Below, piece after piece: positions 11,306 to 23,130 of a DNA stretch of 64,000 nucleotides (position 1 is its first letter; each line of letters starts with the position of its first letter). Both the position numbers and the translations under genes were made by a program. Under the pieces are notes generated by a model. That model ran no database searches. It had not been told where the DNA came from and was given only the letters and a program-made list of their open reading frames with translations. The stretch lies in contig MCFL01000077.1 of assembly GCA_002102555.1 (NCBI GenBank), forward strand, positions 1-64,000. Direction: 5' to 3'. Origin of the DNA: Catenaria anguillulae PL171 (taxonomy: Eukaryota > Blastocladiomycota > Blastocladiomycetes > Blastocladiales > Catenariaceae).

Positions 11306-12675
11306 ATGTTGAATGATTCAACTCCAAGCAATGCTCTGCAATGCGAGCCGACGGCCCAAATCTCGACCTTACCAGAGACCGCTTCATGGCCACAGTTCGC
11401 CGACCGATTGCTCGCTGCGGCTCTTGACAACACCCGACCAGAGCGGCACGGTGACGATGGCCCAAGTTTGCAACTGCCACCGTTTGCATCCATCCAAGAT
11501 CTCGCCCGGCAAACCTATCCGCTATTTCGCCCGCGGCCGCCCAACCATGCAGACGCTTCCTCGTCAGGAACCCTGGCCATCGAGATTGCACACATTGTGT
11601 CACGGATCATCCACCATGCTGCCCCACAGTTGGCGCCAAGGTCGTCGCTCGAGTGCATGGACCAGTTTCGCACTGCGCTCGGGCAGGTTCGCTTGCAGCT
11701 CACGTCTCTGTCGGCCGCACAGGTCGCCAGAGCGGATCGCGACCAGTTTGGTGAGGTTGTTTGGACATTGGCCATGTTGCTCGGCGTGTGCGCGCGCATG
11801 TACCTCGACAGCGGGCCGTATGGGCAAGAGATTCGAGGAGCGGCGGTCAAGGTGGAGGCGGTGGCGAGGTCGATCGGCAAAGTCTCAGTGGCGGTTCGTG
11901 AGCGAATGGACATGTTGGATAACGATGAGGAGAGAACGGTCCATGAAAAAGAGTGGCTGCTTGGGTACGTGGGCTCCAATTCACAGTTACCATTCTACCG
12001 CACACGCTGACCACCCGCAGTATACCCAGATTACACACGTTCCTCATTTCCCAACTGCACACCTGCCAACGCAACCAAACCTACCGGCCCTTTGCCCACC
12101 AACTTCTCCTCCCCTTCCACGACCTCGACCCTTCCTCCACCAACCTGTCCCACATCCCAACTGCACTCTTATACCCCGCCCACGCCCTCGCCTCGCTCGC
12201 CCCGCACCTCCTCACCCGCTTTGCACTCGCCGTTCCCACCTTGCTTCACGCAACACACCGCATGCTCACTGCCGCAACCAAACACTTTTCGGCATATCCG
12301 CCGCCAACACGCAATCACGCGTACCTGATGCACTGCGCGCTGCAATTGTTGTCGGATCCGGCCGTGTGTGCGGCCATGGGCGAGTATCCCGTTTTTCTCG
12401 TGACGCTGATGCGTGCGCTGGCAGAATACCTGTCTGGGGATGGGTCGTCGCGGCGAGTGGCAAGTGGGGTCGTGGATCGGGAGGTGGTTAAGTGGATGGT
12501 CAAGGTTCAGGTGAGGTATGCAAAGACGGTGGCGACACGAGAGGATTGGGAACGCGTGTTGGGTGTGGGAGCTGGGGATGAGGAGGCGGGGAGGGCGGTT
12601 TTGGCAAAGGTTGTTGCGGCAGTGGAAGAGCAGGTGTGTCGAGTGACCCGTGCGGATACACGCAATTCAACATAG
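11306..12675 (+). CDS. unknown helical protein, 437 aa
   Basis: Exons 11306-11964 and 12021-12675, with a 56-nt intron 11965-12020 (GTACGT...CGCAG), the shortest in the window. Splicing gives WLLGIPRLHTFLISQLHTC and keeps a single frame. The composition is that of a soluble alpha-helical protein (SWPQFADRLLAAALDN, VVWTLAMLLGVCARMYL, LASLAPHLLTRFALAVP, YLMHCALQLLSDPAVCAAM), perhaps an ARM/HEAT-like solenoid. I do not recognise a family. It lies 204 bp downstream of and co-directional with the M20 hydrolase. Confidence 0.65.
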
Positions 12676-13858
12676 GGGATGCAATTGACGTAGCATTTCA
12701 ATGGTTTACAAAGGATTGACGATGCCCACATTACCGCGGCTGCCTAGGCCGATGCCGTAGACAAGCTCAGGGATAAGCACGACAATGTCTTGATCTATCG
12801 TCGAGACCATCGCAGACGCTGTTCTCCTTGGCAGTGTCTATGCATGTACGCCGGGAACACGGCAAATGCGAGCACGGACACAGCAGCTCTTGAGCTTGTG
12901 CACTTGAATTGTCATAGGGGCGACCGCAGAGGGTCAAGGACAAGCGCCGACACAGTTTGATGTAGGGACATAACCTTGGCTTCGAGCGTCAGTGCGATGG
13001 CATGCACTGTCGGGGGACTCGTGCATACGCCGACCGGCGGGATCTCGATTTGCGCAAACCTCATGTTACCCTGCCGGCCCGATTGGCCAACCTAGCCGTG
13101 ATCCGAGTGGGCGGTGAGCGGCACGGTGGACGAGCCATGGTGGCAACCCGATCATAATACGTCGATGACGGCCATGCATTTCGGATTGATGCGGCATGGT
13201 GGAAGGCGAGCGAGCGCAACGGGAGAGAAAATCGATGGCGGCGTGAAGTGTGAACGCAAGAATGACACTGTCGGGCACAGGCGACGGAAGGGGGGATGGA
13301 ATGTGCGCCGTGAATAAATATAATACAAGGAGCGAATGCAGAGGCAATCTACGTGTTTGTTTCCCCCACTCAAGTTTCCGCGATACCTTTTATGAGTTGT
13401 TGCTGATTGCTTGCGTTCGACTCTCTTGCTCCGTTGCGTGCCGCATGCTGGCCGATCGCACTCTCGCACATGTGAGACATCGAGTTTGTCTCACCGGTTC
13501 CGAGCATAACAAAAGGCGAAAACGAGCTATGGGGTCTATGCCCGGCATGAGAACGATAGCATGTCCAGAATCTGCCACCTGGGCTGTCTATGTGTACATT
13601 AACAAAACTGAGCTGGAATCAACAAAAATGAAAGCGGGAAACACAAGGCGTGCACAACAAACAACTGCGAGAAAGTGAGAAGCAGAAGTTGGTACAAAGT
13701 TCAAAAAACGAGGAGGGGATCTTGGCAAAGCATCGGAGAATGACAACAACACAAACAGGAACGCTGGCGAGCACACATCACATGAGCCAGGCAGGCAAGG
13801 GTAAGGGCACACATCCCAAATGACGAAAAAGAAAACTACCTGCGGCAAAACCAAACAC
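12676..13858. other. 1.2 kb without a recognised gene
   Basis: Short overlapping ORFs only. The region is the 3' flank of both convergent neighbours (unknown helical protein on plus, LRR receptor on minus). Confidence 0.5.
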
Positions 13859-15935
13859 TCACGCAATGTACAGCACATCGCTTTCATTGTCCTTCTTGAC
13901 AACCCGACCTGGTGCATCACCGAGGTACAGTGTCTCATCGCCTGCAACCCCCGCCGAGCGTACTTGGCTGCCAGCAGGCACAATCGCGTTGTGATCCTTG
14001 GACAGGGATTGGTTGACAGGCTGCAAATCAACGAGACCTTGCGATGGCAACATGGATTCGACGGATTTTTGCAAACCGGGCATAGCTGCTTCTGGCTTTG
14101 TCAATGACAAATCAACCATGGTCGCTGCCGAGTTTGCTGGCGATTCCATGTTGTTGGACGGCTGGGACACGCTCCGGCGACACCAGAAACAACCGACAAA
14201 GACAATGAGGGTAACCACAAACACAGCAGCGATGATGCCAAAAACTGCGGCAAGAGGGAGACCAGAAGTGGTGGCCAATGGCTCGGGCGGAGCAGTCGGG
14301 CCGGGGAAAATAGGGACGGGGCAATCCGGAATGGAAAATTGCTTCAAGTTGTCAAAGCATTTGCCTGTTTTGTTAAACGACGGCGCGAGGCAGAGCTTGC
14401 TGTTGCTGTTGCTGGATGCCGAGGTAATAATGGAACAATTGGTGCTACAAGAAGAACAATTGAAGTCCATGAATAGTCCGAAAAAAGCCCAGTTCAGAGA
14501 AAAGCGCGCAAACCTGACATTGGGCAAACTGGCGATCGGGCCTGAAAGCTGGTTGTTGTACAGGTGCCTGGCAAATGCATTTCATCCGCCCGGGTTACTA
14601 GAGTCAGTGATTGGGTTGGGTGTGACAAGTAGGTCAGTCAAGTTTGCAACGCACAATTCACGAAGGTTGGAGAGCTTGCCCAAATCAGCTGGAATGGAGC
14701 CAGAGAGCTGGTTGCGAGACAGAATCCTGGCAAATGCATTTCATCCGCCCGGGTATACTAGAGTCAGTGATTGGGTTGGGTGTGAAAAGTAGGTAAAGTC
14801 AAGTTTGGAACGCACAATCTTTGAAGGTTGGGGAGCTTGCCCAAATCAGCTGGAATGGAGCCAGAGAGCTGGTTGCGAGACAGAATCCTGGCAAATGCAT
14901 TTCATCCGCCCGGGTATACTAGAGTCAGTGATTGGGTTGGGTGTGAAAAGTAGGTAAAGTCAAGTTTGCAACGCACAATACTTCAAGGTTGGAGAGCTTG
15001 CCCAAATCAGCTGGAATGGAGCCAGAGAGCTGGTTGTTTTCCAGGTCCCTGGCAAATGCATTTCATCCGCCCGGGTATACTAGAGTCAGTGATTGGGTTG
15101 GGTGTGACAAGTAGGTAAGTCAAGTTTGCAACGCACAATCTTTGAAGGTTGGAGAGCTTGCCCAACTCAGCTGGAATGGGGCCAGAGAGCTGGTTGTTGT
15201 ACAGGTGCCTGGCAAATGCATTTCATCCGCCCGGGTATACTAGAGTCAGTGATTGGGTTGGGTGTGAAAAGTAGTTAAGTCAAGTTTGGAACGCACAATC
15301 TTTGAAGGTTGGGGAGCTTGCCCAAATCAGCTGGAATTGGGCCGGAAAGCTGGTTGTAGGACAGGTACCTGGCAAATGCATTTCATCCGCCCGGGTATAC
15401 TAGAGTCAGTGATTGGGTTGGGTGTGAAAAGTAGGTAAAGTCAAGTTTGCAACGCACAATACTTCAAGGTTGGAGAGCTTGCCCAAATCAGCTGGAATGG
15501 AGCCAGAGAGCTGGTTGTTTTCCAGGTACCTGGCAAATGCATTTCATCCGCCCGGGGTACTAGAGTCAGTGATTGGGTTGGGTGTGAAAAGTAGGTAAGT
15601 CAAGTTTGCAACGCACAAGTAACGAAGGTTGGGGAGCTTGCCCAACTCAGCTGGAATGGAGCCAGACAGCTGGTTGCCAGACAGGTCCCTGGCAAATGCA
15701 TTTCATCCGCCCGGGTTACTAGAGTCAGTGAACGTTTGTTGAACAAATCCGCTGGGGGCAGGTCTGTGTACAATGCAGTGACACGGCCACTTGAGCACTC
15801 AACTTTTCGCCAATTACAGCATGATGTTCCGTTGCGGTTCAAGTTGAATGTTTGGAATATTGAGTCAAGAATGTTGCATTCGTCAGCGGACATGGTGAGC
15901 GTGGGCGAAGTCGCTGAGTTGAAGGTGAGCAGGAG
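13859..15935 (-). CDS. LRR receptor-like membrane protein with one LRR per exon
   Basis: Exons in gene order: 15935-15772, 15688-15617, 15529-15458, 15368-15297, 15208-15137, 15048-14977, 14887-14816, 14726-14655, 14567-13859. The first exon encodes LLLTFNSATSPTLT (end of a likely signal peptide) and a cap domain, DECNILDSIFQTFNLN then NGTSCCNWRKVECSSGRVTAL. Seven 72-nt exons each encode one plant-type repeat such as YLENNQLSGSIPADLGKLS, all flanked by phase-2 introns. The last exon holds the final LRR, a Cys-rich loop (NCSSCSTNCS), a TM helix (LPLAAVFGIIAAVFVVTLIV) and a tail of about 100 aa without a kinase. Likely a cell-surface sensor or adhesion protein. The 5' end is uncertain: 15935 follows a good acceptor (ATTCAG), and the only in-frame ATG nearby is 15893, which would lose the signal peptide. 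Confidence 0.82.
14568..15771 (-). repeat. tandem array of LRR exon plus intron units of about 160 bp
   Basis: Eight introns (15771-15689, 15616-15530, 15457-15369, 15296-15209, 15136-15049, 14976-14888, 14815-14727, 14654-14568) are 83, 87, 89, 88, 88, 89, 89 and 87 nt. Seven start GTGCGTT and all end ATGCATTTGCCAG, with only a few differences by eye; the first differs in its 5' half. The exons between them are always 72 nt. The unit was copied as a block, intron included. Confidence 0.9.
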
Positions 15936-16629
15936 CTGAATGGGCGTTGATGTTGAACAGCGACAAAAGAGAGACACGGGGCTTGCTTCCAGAGATGATA
16001 CAGAGAGGTGGGGCAAAAAGTATCCTGCTGTCGTTCATGGCGGGTGCCGGGCACCTTTTATGTGGCCCTGTCGCTTCTGCGCAGGCTTTCGCCATTGCAT
16101 GTCACAGATCACCGAGTTGCCCACATGGGTCAGGGGAAATGATGAAACAAGACAACGAGCAAATGTTCGACAGTCGCCTCTCGCCATTGGCTGAACAACG
16201 TGCACGCGGATGCGTTTGGCCCACAAGCTTTCGACGAGCGCCACCCGCCACGTTGTGGCTGCACGACATGCGAAGCTATAGCGTACCAAGACGTTTCTTT
16301 ATGTATTGTTGTGTGAGACAAGTGATGTTGAGTACAGAGACGCGTTGCGTCTCACCTTTCCCATCCCTTCTCTCCATGTGTGTATAGATTGCCCTGTATA
16401 GTATGGGTATAGGACCTCCGGCGAGACCCCCTACACCCCTCTCTCCTGCACCTCTAATCCAGTGCCAGGCCGATTATATAATGTGTTCCAGCAGACCATC
16501 CCGCATCGACAATTTCTTCTACTAGTTTCGCCGTCCTCGCTTCACTATGTGCCTGTTCCCCTCCTCTCATCATGAATATCTATTTACATCGATCACCTTC
16601 CCCAGGATGATTCATCGCTTGAAGAGCTT
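15936..16629. other. 5' flank of LRR gene and left flank of retroelement remnant
   Basis: A short first exon of the LRR gene, with its start codon and first part of the signal peptide, may lie just right of 15936; I could not fix it. The part near 16380-16590 is T/C-rich non-coding sequence and could include LTR remains, but no terminal repeat partner is visible in the window. Confidence 0.35.
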
Positions 16630-18499
16630 TCGACCTGGTGGGCCGACCCGGCCAACAAAACATCTCGCATCGTTGTGACTTTGTCCTCACCAGCGCCCAA
16701 CTCATTGTCGTCGGCAAAGTCTCGCTCACGGCCGACGAGCACGGCGCTGCCATCGACTGGATTGACTCCTACATCGCCAGCTGCCAACGTGCCATCGCGC
16801 AGCCCCGCCCACAACGATGCCCCGCCCAAAATCAACTTGCTCGAATCGCCGCTCAGCGTGATCTCGCAAAGTCTTCGCTTGCCCAAGTCAAGTTGCTCCG
16901 CCAGGGCCTCTCCCAAGAGTGCTCCAAGGCCGCCTCGGACTACATGGCCAAATTCCAGTTGTATTACGTCGGCCCGGGCAACAATACCGCGCAACTCGGC
17001 ACCCAGCCGTCTGCCGAGCGGGTCAAGGATCCCCAAGCAATACATCTCGCGCATGGCCCAGCATGCATCTACCTCGCGCAATACCTCCGCAGTACCTCCG
17101 TGCGCAATGACCCTACCTAGCCACGAACCTCGTCGCCGTGTTCCAGGGCTTGCCCGACACTGCAACCACTGCCAAGGCCACAGTCGCCCTGCTCAAGTCT
17201 TGTGCGCCGGAGCTTGTCCCGCACAACCTGTTCGCTTTCATGGCCGACCGCCCACTGCAATCCGACACGGTTCGCTCGTGGATCAACCGCATCATCAGTG
17301 CCGTCCGGGTGGTCCCTGATGGCCAAGCCCAAGCGCTTGGCAAGACACATGTCTACGCGGTCTTGCAAGCGTACTTACCGCGAGACGTGCGCGCCAGCAT
17401 GGTCGACGAAATCTTCGACACAATGGTCACCGTGTCGATGTTCGCTGCCCCAGTTTTGGCGCACCGATTTGGCCCGTCTGTCCCCGCTGCCCTGGCCGAG
17501 ACCCTGCCTCAGCCGTTCGCTCTCTTCCCCGCCCAGGACGCGTCCGGCGACGACGAGACACGTGTTAACTTGCCCGTTGGGAACGGAACGGCCACGCTGG
17601 TAATGGTGGCAACCGCAGCTCCGTGCAGCCATCATCACCGCCAAGCCACTTGCCGTCATGACCGACATGGTCAAGGCACTCGAGTCGTCGCCTGTCAAGG
17701 AACCCAAAGTGGAACACGCTGCCCGGCGTTGCCCGCGCGCTGCGCTCGTACACGGACTTTGCGCGCAGCGTTGCTGAAGAAACGCCCGTGCTTGTCGCCA
17801 CTCGTCTGCTGGCGAGCATGTACAAGTCAAGCGTGGACTTTGCGGGTTGCGTGGGAAAACCATCCCTGAAACGAGCCGATCGCTGATGCGCACTCTGTCG
17901 CGGTGGGCAAGCTCCCCTTTACCGTCAAGCCGCCCGCCGAAGACGCTCGCCAACTCCTTGTTGCTCAGAAGTCGCCGGCCGGTGCCCATGAAAGCCCGAC
18001 ACTTACTGTCGACGACCTGCGCCGCCTCCTCACCTCGCGTGACGGCGCCGCTGACTCGTCCACCCGTAAGCGTCGCGCAGACTCTGGTGACCTCGGAAAC
18101 GAGCCCCCCCCCAGCAGTACGTCCATCCCTGCACCCATCTCTGATTCCCTGCGCACATTGTGCCCGGAGGCTAACGATGATGATGATTCCGCCCCTTATC
18201 CTTCAATCACTTGCCGCCGCCACCACCACCACCGTTCCGGCCGGTGCTCGCAACCGCCGCCACATGTGAGGACACGTCGCCCTGTAACCCCAGTTTTGGC
18301 GATGCGGTGGAATTTGTGGAAGGTGCTGATGTTGTGCATGCCATTGATCTTCGTAACAATGAACATAGTCGTATTGATATCAAGGTGTCTTTGTCGCCCC
18401 TTGCGCGAGCAGCACCAGAGCTTCTTTGAGTCTCTGTCGCCCCGTCCCGTCGATCCATCACCGCACAAGAATCGCAAGACATTCCCACGGTCCCGCACC

Positions 18500-18865
18500 A
18501 CAGCTTCCCGTTTGAACTGTGCTGCGTCGCAACAATCACTCGTGCGGGTGGATTCTGGGGCCGATTGTAACATCCTTCCCGCTCATTTGCTGGACCCATT
18601 CCGTCCGTACCTCATGGTACCGTCACCTGCGGATAGTAAGCTCGCTGGCATTGGCGGCGGATCTCCACCGCTGGGCCATGTCGACCTGCTTGTCCGCTTC
18701 CATGACCGTGCCGTTGTTGCCCGCTTCCATGTTCATGAGACGGCTGGCCACATTCCCATCCTCATTGGCAATGACACCTTTCCAACGCTTGGTATTGGTT
18801 TCACCGGCATTGACCGTCGCTTGTCGCTGCCTGTTCGGCTTCCAGAGTTGCCCGCCTCGGATCGT
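18500..18865 (+). pseudogene. retropepsin-like protease domain of the retroelement
   Basis: Within the 17903-18946 frame, LVRVDSGADCNILPAHLLD gives the active-site DSG, followed by GIGGGSPPLGHVDLLVRF, FHVHETAGHIPILIG and LGIGFTGI, in the order of a retroviral-type aspartic protease monomer. It belongs to the remnant element and is expected to be non-functional in this context. Confidence 0.65.
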
Positions 18866-18959
18866 GCTGCGCTGTTTCTCGAGGACGAACCGCCTCTGCT
18901 TGACAAGGTACCGCAAGTCATCCAAGACTTGCTTCGACGAAAATGAGGCCATTCCCGCT

Positions 18960-19384
18960 GGTACCGTTTGTACGCACCCTATGGCCAAGATCGAGGTGTG
19001 CATACCCAAGGATGCGAAGCCGCAATACCATTATCCTCGCCATGTCCCCAAGGCCAAGGAAGTCGGTGTCGATGCGCGTGGATTGAGCAATGAGACACTG
19101 GCATTGAACGCGTGCTCACGCCTTCGCCGTGGAATTGTGCCCTGCCAGTGGTCGTGGCCGAAAAGAAGGACAACCATGGAAACATTACCGGTGTCCGTGT
19201 CTGCATTGACCCTCGGCACATAAATGCACTCATTCCCGATGACAAACATCCGCTGCCCGTCGCCTTTGGCCATCTCGAGGACGCCACCGGCGCCTCTGCC
19301 TTTTCTAGCACCGACCTCTTCGCCTCGTTTCAGCAGTTTGGCATCGTGCCCAAGTCACGTTGCGTTGATTTTTGGTGTGCATGA
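18960..19384 (+). pseudogene. 5' part of reverse transcriptase, truncated
   Basis: Fingers-region motifs are visible in two frames: a proline-rich lead with IPKDAKPQYHYPRHVPKAKE, then SPWNCALPVVVAEKKD and VRVCIDPRHINALIPDDKHP. The frame ends at a stop near 19384, before the polymerase aspartates. There is a frame change between the two pieces near 19115. Confidence 0.65.
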
Positions 19385-19667
19385 ACGCACCTGACAAGGT
19401 CGGCTTGTGTATCTTGTGCGATCGGGCGGCAAACGGGCCGAGTCGTCACGGACCCACTCATTCAAGTCATCCTCACAGCGAGAGTCACATCCATACACAC
19501 AATCGGTCGCCATGAAACCGACGACATGAGCACATTAGGACTAAGGAAACGGTGAAGTATAGAACACTGAACCTCATCTCACTAATGTACCAAAATACAC
19601 ATCTGGTCCTGACCACTCCCGACCTGACCCTAACCACCCATCATCGCAGCCAGCACACGGCCTGAGC
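19385..19667. other. short spacer, no gene
   Basis: Sequence between the retroelement truncation point and the Pam17 stop codon, which lie tail to tail. Nothing recognised. Confidence 0.4.
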
Positions 19668-20490
19668 TTATGCCGACTTGATCTTGCTCGCCTGCACCAA
19701 AAACTCGGCCTTTTGCTTGGTCTTGCGCTGCTTACGCAACCACTTGCGGTACGTCTCGCGCGACACAACCGTGGCGCCATAGTAGTCGAACAAGTGTAGC
19801 TGCGGACCGGCGAGCGATGCGTGCGCGCGGTGCTTTTGAATGCGGCGATAGAATTCACGATCGAGCTGTTGACGACCAGGCCGTGAGTATCATCAAACGT
19901 GATGGGTGGAACAAGCGAAATGCACGCAAATCAATCAATTGACGTACCGCGTCCAATTTCTTGACCTTGGTCGGATTCACGACCCTCCACAAGGCCTCGA
20001 GCGACACTGGCGTCATGGTGGCGGCGATGGCGCCGACGGTCATGGCCCCAATGCCAACGATCCAAGGCGACTCGATGCCCATGATGGTCTCTGTCGGGTC
20101 AAACTGGTACGTGGCGGCCACGTAGAAGGTGGCGCCGACAAAGGCCATGGGTGACATGACAAACGAGAAGATTTGGTTGCGCAGGCGCATGTCCTTGCGC
20201 AGCGACAGGTACTCGGTCCAGGTGACGGCGGGCTGGGCGGGCTGAGATGGCGTTGGGGTGGCTCTTGCAGCCGAGGAGGATGCGGGAGTTGGTTTTGGAG
20301 ATGAGGGGGAGGCCAAGGTGGATTGGTGGCGGTGCATGGAGGTGAGTGCGCCGATGGAAAGCGTCCGCTGAGCCGCCAAGGAGGCCGCAGCGGCGGCCGT
20401 GGGCATCAAGAGCGGGCGGGCCAGCGAGTGCGAGAGAGCCGACGCCGAGATGGTGACGGCACGGCGGAACGGAGACAGCGGTAAGAACAT
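19668..20490 (-). CDS. PAM17: Pam17, subunit of the mitochondrial presequence translocase motor
   Basis: Exons 20490-19948 and 19865-19668, intron 19947-19866 (GTACGT...CAACAG), 246 aa. The N-terminus is a basic, Ser/Ala-rich mitochondrial presequence (MFLPLSPFRRAVTISASALS). The core shows the Pam17 signature TWTEYLSLRKDMRLRNQI, two membrane helices (about 120-140 and 155-175) around QFDPTETIMGIESP, then after splicing LDREFYRRIQKHRAHAS and DYYGATVVSRETYRKWLRKQR. Pam17 sits in the inner membrane and organises the Pam16/Pam18 motor on TIM23. Family identity rests on the full-length pattern and is firm. Confidence 0.9.
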
Positions 20491-20782
20491 GGTGTTTGGG
20501 AGAAGCTGGGCTCAGCAGGCGGATCGACTGAATTGCATAGACTGGTTGGGAGCGACTCAATGTGCTGTATACTGAGCAAGTACATAAGTTTCCTGCACAC
20601 CGGCAAGTTTAAGTTGATGATGGAAGCAATATAATGGGGAGTCGTCGGCCGCCGATCGACCTCTTTATTGGTCATCGACACGATCCCGCTTTGGCTTTGT
20701 GGGAACAATACGGTTCATTATACTGTATAGAATTGAGCCACAGTTAAATAGGACTTGCCAACATCACCAATCCATCGTGCCT

Positions 20783-23130
20783 TTACACCGACTTGCTGTC
20801 GCCGCTACTCACACTACTCCCGCTACTTGCCCCACTCTCTTCCGCACCCACCTCCTCCTGCTTGGTCGCCGCCGCCGCTGAAGCCGCCTTACACACTCTC
20901 AACGGCCGCACCACCCCCGCGGGCAACTGATGCGCCAACCCAAGCAACCTCAACCTCACCTCATCTCTCCTTTCCCTCGCACCTTCCTCATTTGGCCGCC
21001 AACTCGCCAACAACCTGCCAACCACATCCAACTGCTGCCCGACTTTGACCTCGTCGCGTGCATTTACCTGCTGCCGGATTTCCGCCACGAGCGAATGCGC
21101 AAGCATACCTTGAAGCTCAGCCACGTCCCAGCCCTTGTCGGGATCGGTCGCGAGCAGATTCATGTCGATGAGCGAGTGAGCGCCAAGGGCGTGCGTGCAT
21201 TCGGCGGCAATGTCGACGGTGCCAAGATCGGTTGAGAGTACATGATGTGAGGAAGAAGCTGGGGACGAGGGTTGGCCTGGGAGCGGGGCGAGTTTGGACG
21301 TCCATCCATCCGCAATCCGAATTGGCGGCACTTGATCCATTGCATCCACATCCATCTCATCATCCGCGGACCCCTTGGCTGGCGGTGCAGGCGGAACAAC
21401 CAGTGCCGCCATGACACTTGCCGCCACGCCCGCCGCTCCTCGCGAACACTTGACCAACTTTTCCCTTGCTCTCCTCGCCACCACCTCAGGCAATCCTTGC
21501 ACAAACTGCTTGAGCGACCCCGCATACGCTTCGCCCAATGCGCCACCCCACACCGTTTCTGCATACTCGTTCAAGATCTCGTTCTGCTCGTCCGCAATCG
21601 CATGCGCAACGACCCCGAAATCGTCGGGTGCATTGTCTGCGTCGGCGGAAAACGGGAACCAGTCGTCGGACGTGGCGGGCGCATACGTGGTGCGAATGGC
21701 GCCCGTGCGCAAGTGCTGGTGCGAGGTGAGCAGCGGGGCGTGGCCAGAGCGAAGGGCAGCGTGTGCGGGGTGCAGTGGGAGGTCGGCCGACGAAGCAGCA
21801 GCGAGATCGGGTGGAGGGACAAGTGACCCGTTGGCAGCAAACAGAAACGGAGGTGCCGTCAAATGCTTGGGTGCAAGCGTGCCTGATGTGGTGTACCGCT
21901 TGGTGGCCGTGTGCTCAAACATGTCTGCGGCTCTTTCGGCAAGACTGAGCGGTGTGGCGCTGAGTGCGCCGTCAAACGACTCTGCGTCGAATCCACCATC
22001 GCCGCGCGTGTCTACCTTGGATCGCAGGCGCGCGCTACGCTTTGGCCCGGGCGACCCGCCGCCGACCATTCCGGCCTCCTCGTACACTGCAGATGCAAAC
22101 GCGCTCGGGCCCGGGGAACTCGTCACGGCGTCGGCCGTGCCCACGCCCACAAACTCGCTGTCGCGCTCCTTGTCAAACCAGTTGCGGCCCCACACTTCAA
22201 TCTTGTCTGCCTCGCGCCAATAGATACTGCCCGCCTCGTTAAACTTTTTGCAATTGCCAATGACGAGCCAGAAGTCTGCCTCAAACTGTGCCAGCGACTT
22301 GTACACTTTTGCCTTGACTTTTTCGCGCATGGTGCCGAAATCCATGGGATGTGAAATGACGGCCAGGTACGTGGGCACAGCACGCGTGTCGACGGGCTCG
22401 GAAAAGAACCGGTACTGGTCCTTGCGGTGGATGGTATCGAGTGCACGAGTCAGTGTCGAGTACAAGTCCTTTGCGCGCTTTTGCTTTACCGCGCCGCCGC
22501 CTCGCGCCGTCGTCGTCGACGGTAATGGTGTAGGCGGTGCAAAAGAACCGGGGTCTGTCGTGTTCGAATCCGCTTCAAGTTTCACTGGGACGGGTACAGG
22601 CGTGGCAGCAGGCGCACTCGACAAAATGGCGCGTATCCGAATAGGCCGCGATCCCGATCCAACCGTGCTGAGCGAATCTGCGCTTGCCGAAACCGACACG
22701 GGCGCAGATGCGCCGCCACTACTGGGACCGTTCACACCATTGGCAGTGCCAGACTTGCGGCGGCGCCGCGGCGACGTGGGCCCGTCCAAAATGTCAATGT
22801 CCATGTCGTCATCGTCATCGCTCACGCCGTCACTCGGGTCGTCGTATCGCACGTCAATGCTTGCCCTGCGCCGTGGCGGGGCCTGCGCGCCCGAGTACGA
22901 GGTGGAGGAGGCATGGGTGCTGGGCCGGGTGGGTGGCGAGTCGGCAATGGTGCGCAGGCGTTTGCGCGGTCGGGCAGGCGATTGCGCGTGGTCTGTAGTG
23001 GTGTGAATGTGGGACGATAGTGTGTGAATGTGTGAACGAGTGCGTGTGGGAACACTGGACAGGTTGTCGCGAGTGAAAGGAAGCGGGAGTGAGGCGACGG
23101 ACCAGCAAAGTCATCCGTGTCGTAATCCAT
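20783..23130 (-). CDS. bromodomain protein, BRD7/BRD9-like
   Basis: Exons 23130-23103 (28 nt, MDYDTDDFA) and 22992-20783, intron 23102-22993 (GTCCGT...CTACAG, 110 nt), 745 aa. Splicing gives MDYDTDDFADHAQSP, then a basic patch RPRKRLRTIADSP and acidic DDDDDMDIDILDGP. The single bromodomain is at about 186-276 (DQYRFFSEPVDTRAVP, HPMDFGTMREKVKAK, NCKKFNEAGSIYW); the acetyl-lysine-binding Asn of NCKKFN is at about 261. The long C-terminal half resembles the post-bromodomain region of BRD7/9 in layout, but I see no second known domain. BRD7/9 proteins are SWI/SNF subunits, so a chromatin role is likely. Confidence 0.82.

Larger units (their letters stand above)
16630..19384 (+). mobile_element. 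truncated Ty3/gypsy-like retrotransposon remnant (gag, protease, start of RT)
   Basis: About 16640-17600 encodes a helical gag-like protein in broken frames. 17903-18946 is an open frame containing an aspartic-protease core: VDSGADCNILP (catalytic DSG at about 18549-18560), then PILIGNDTFPTLGIGF as the flap and end of the fold. About 18960-19384 encodes the N-terminal part of reverse transcriptase (SPWNCALPVVVAEKKD, GVRVCIDPRHINALIP, KHPLPVAFGHLED, SSTDLFASFQQFGI). It ends before the catalytic YxDD region; RNase H and integrase are absent, and no flanking LTR pair was found. Order and motifs are those of Ty3/gypsy elements. The frame changes and truncation mark it as dead. Confidence 0.75.

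Noticed and set aside
13859..14567. LRR receptor kinase, by analogy with plants
   Set aside because: The cytoplasmic tail is only about 100 residues and has no kinase motifs.
14568..15771. Regular 160-bp repeats resembling a CRISPR or satellite array
   Set aside because: Each unit contains a 72-nt in-frame LRR exon with splice sites, so it is a coding exon array.
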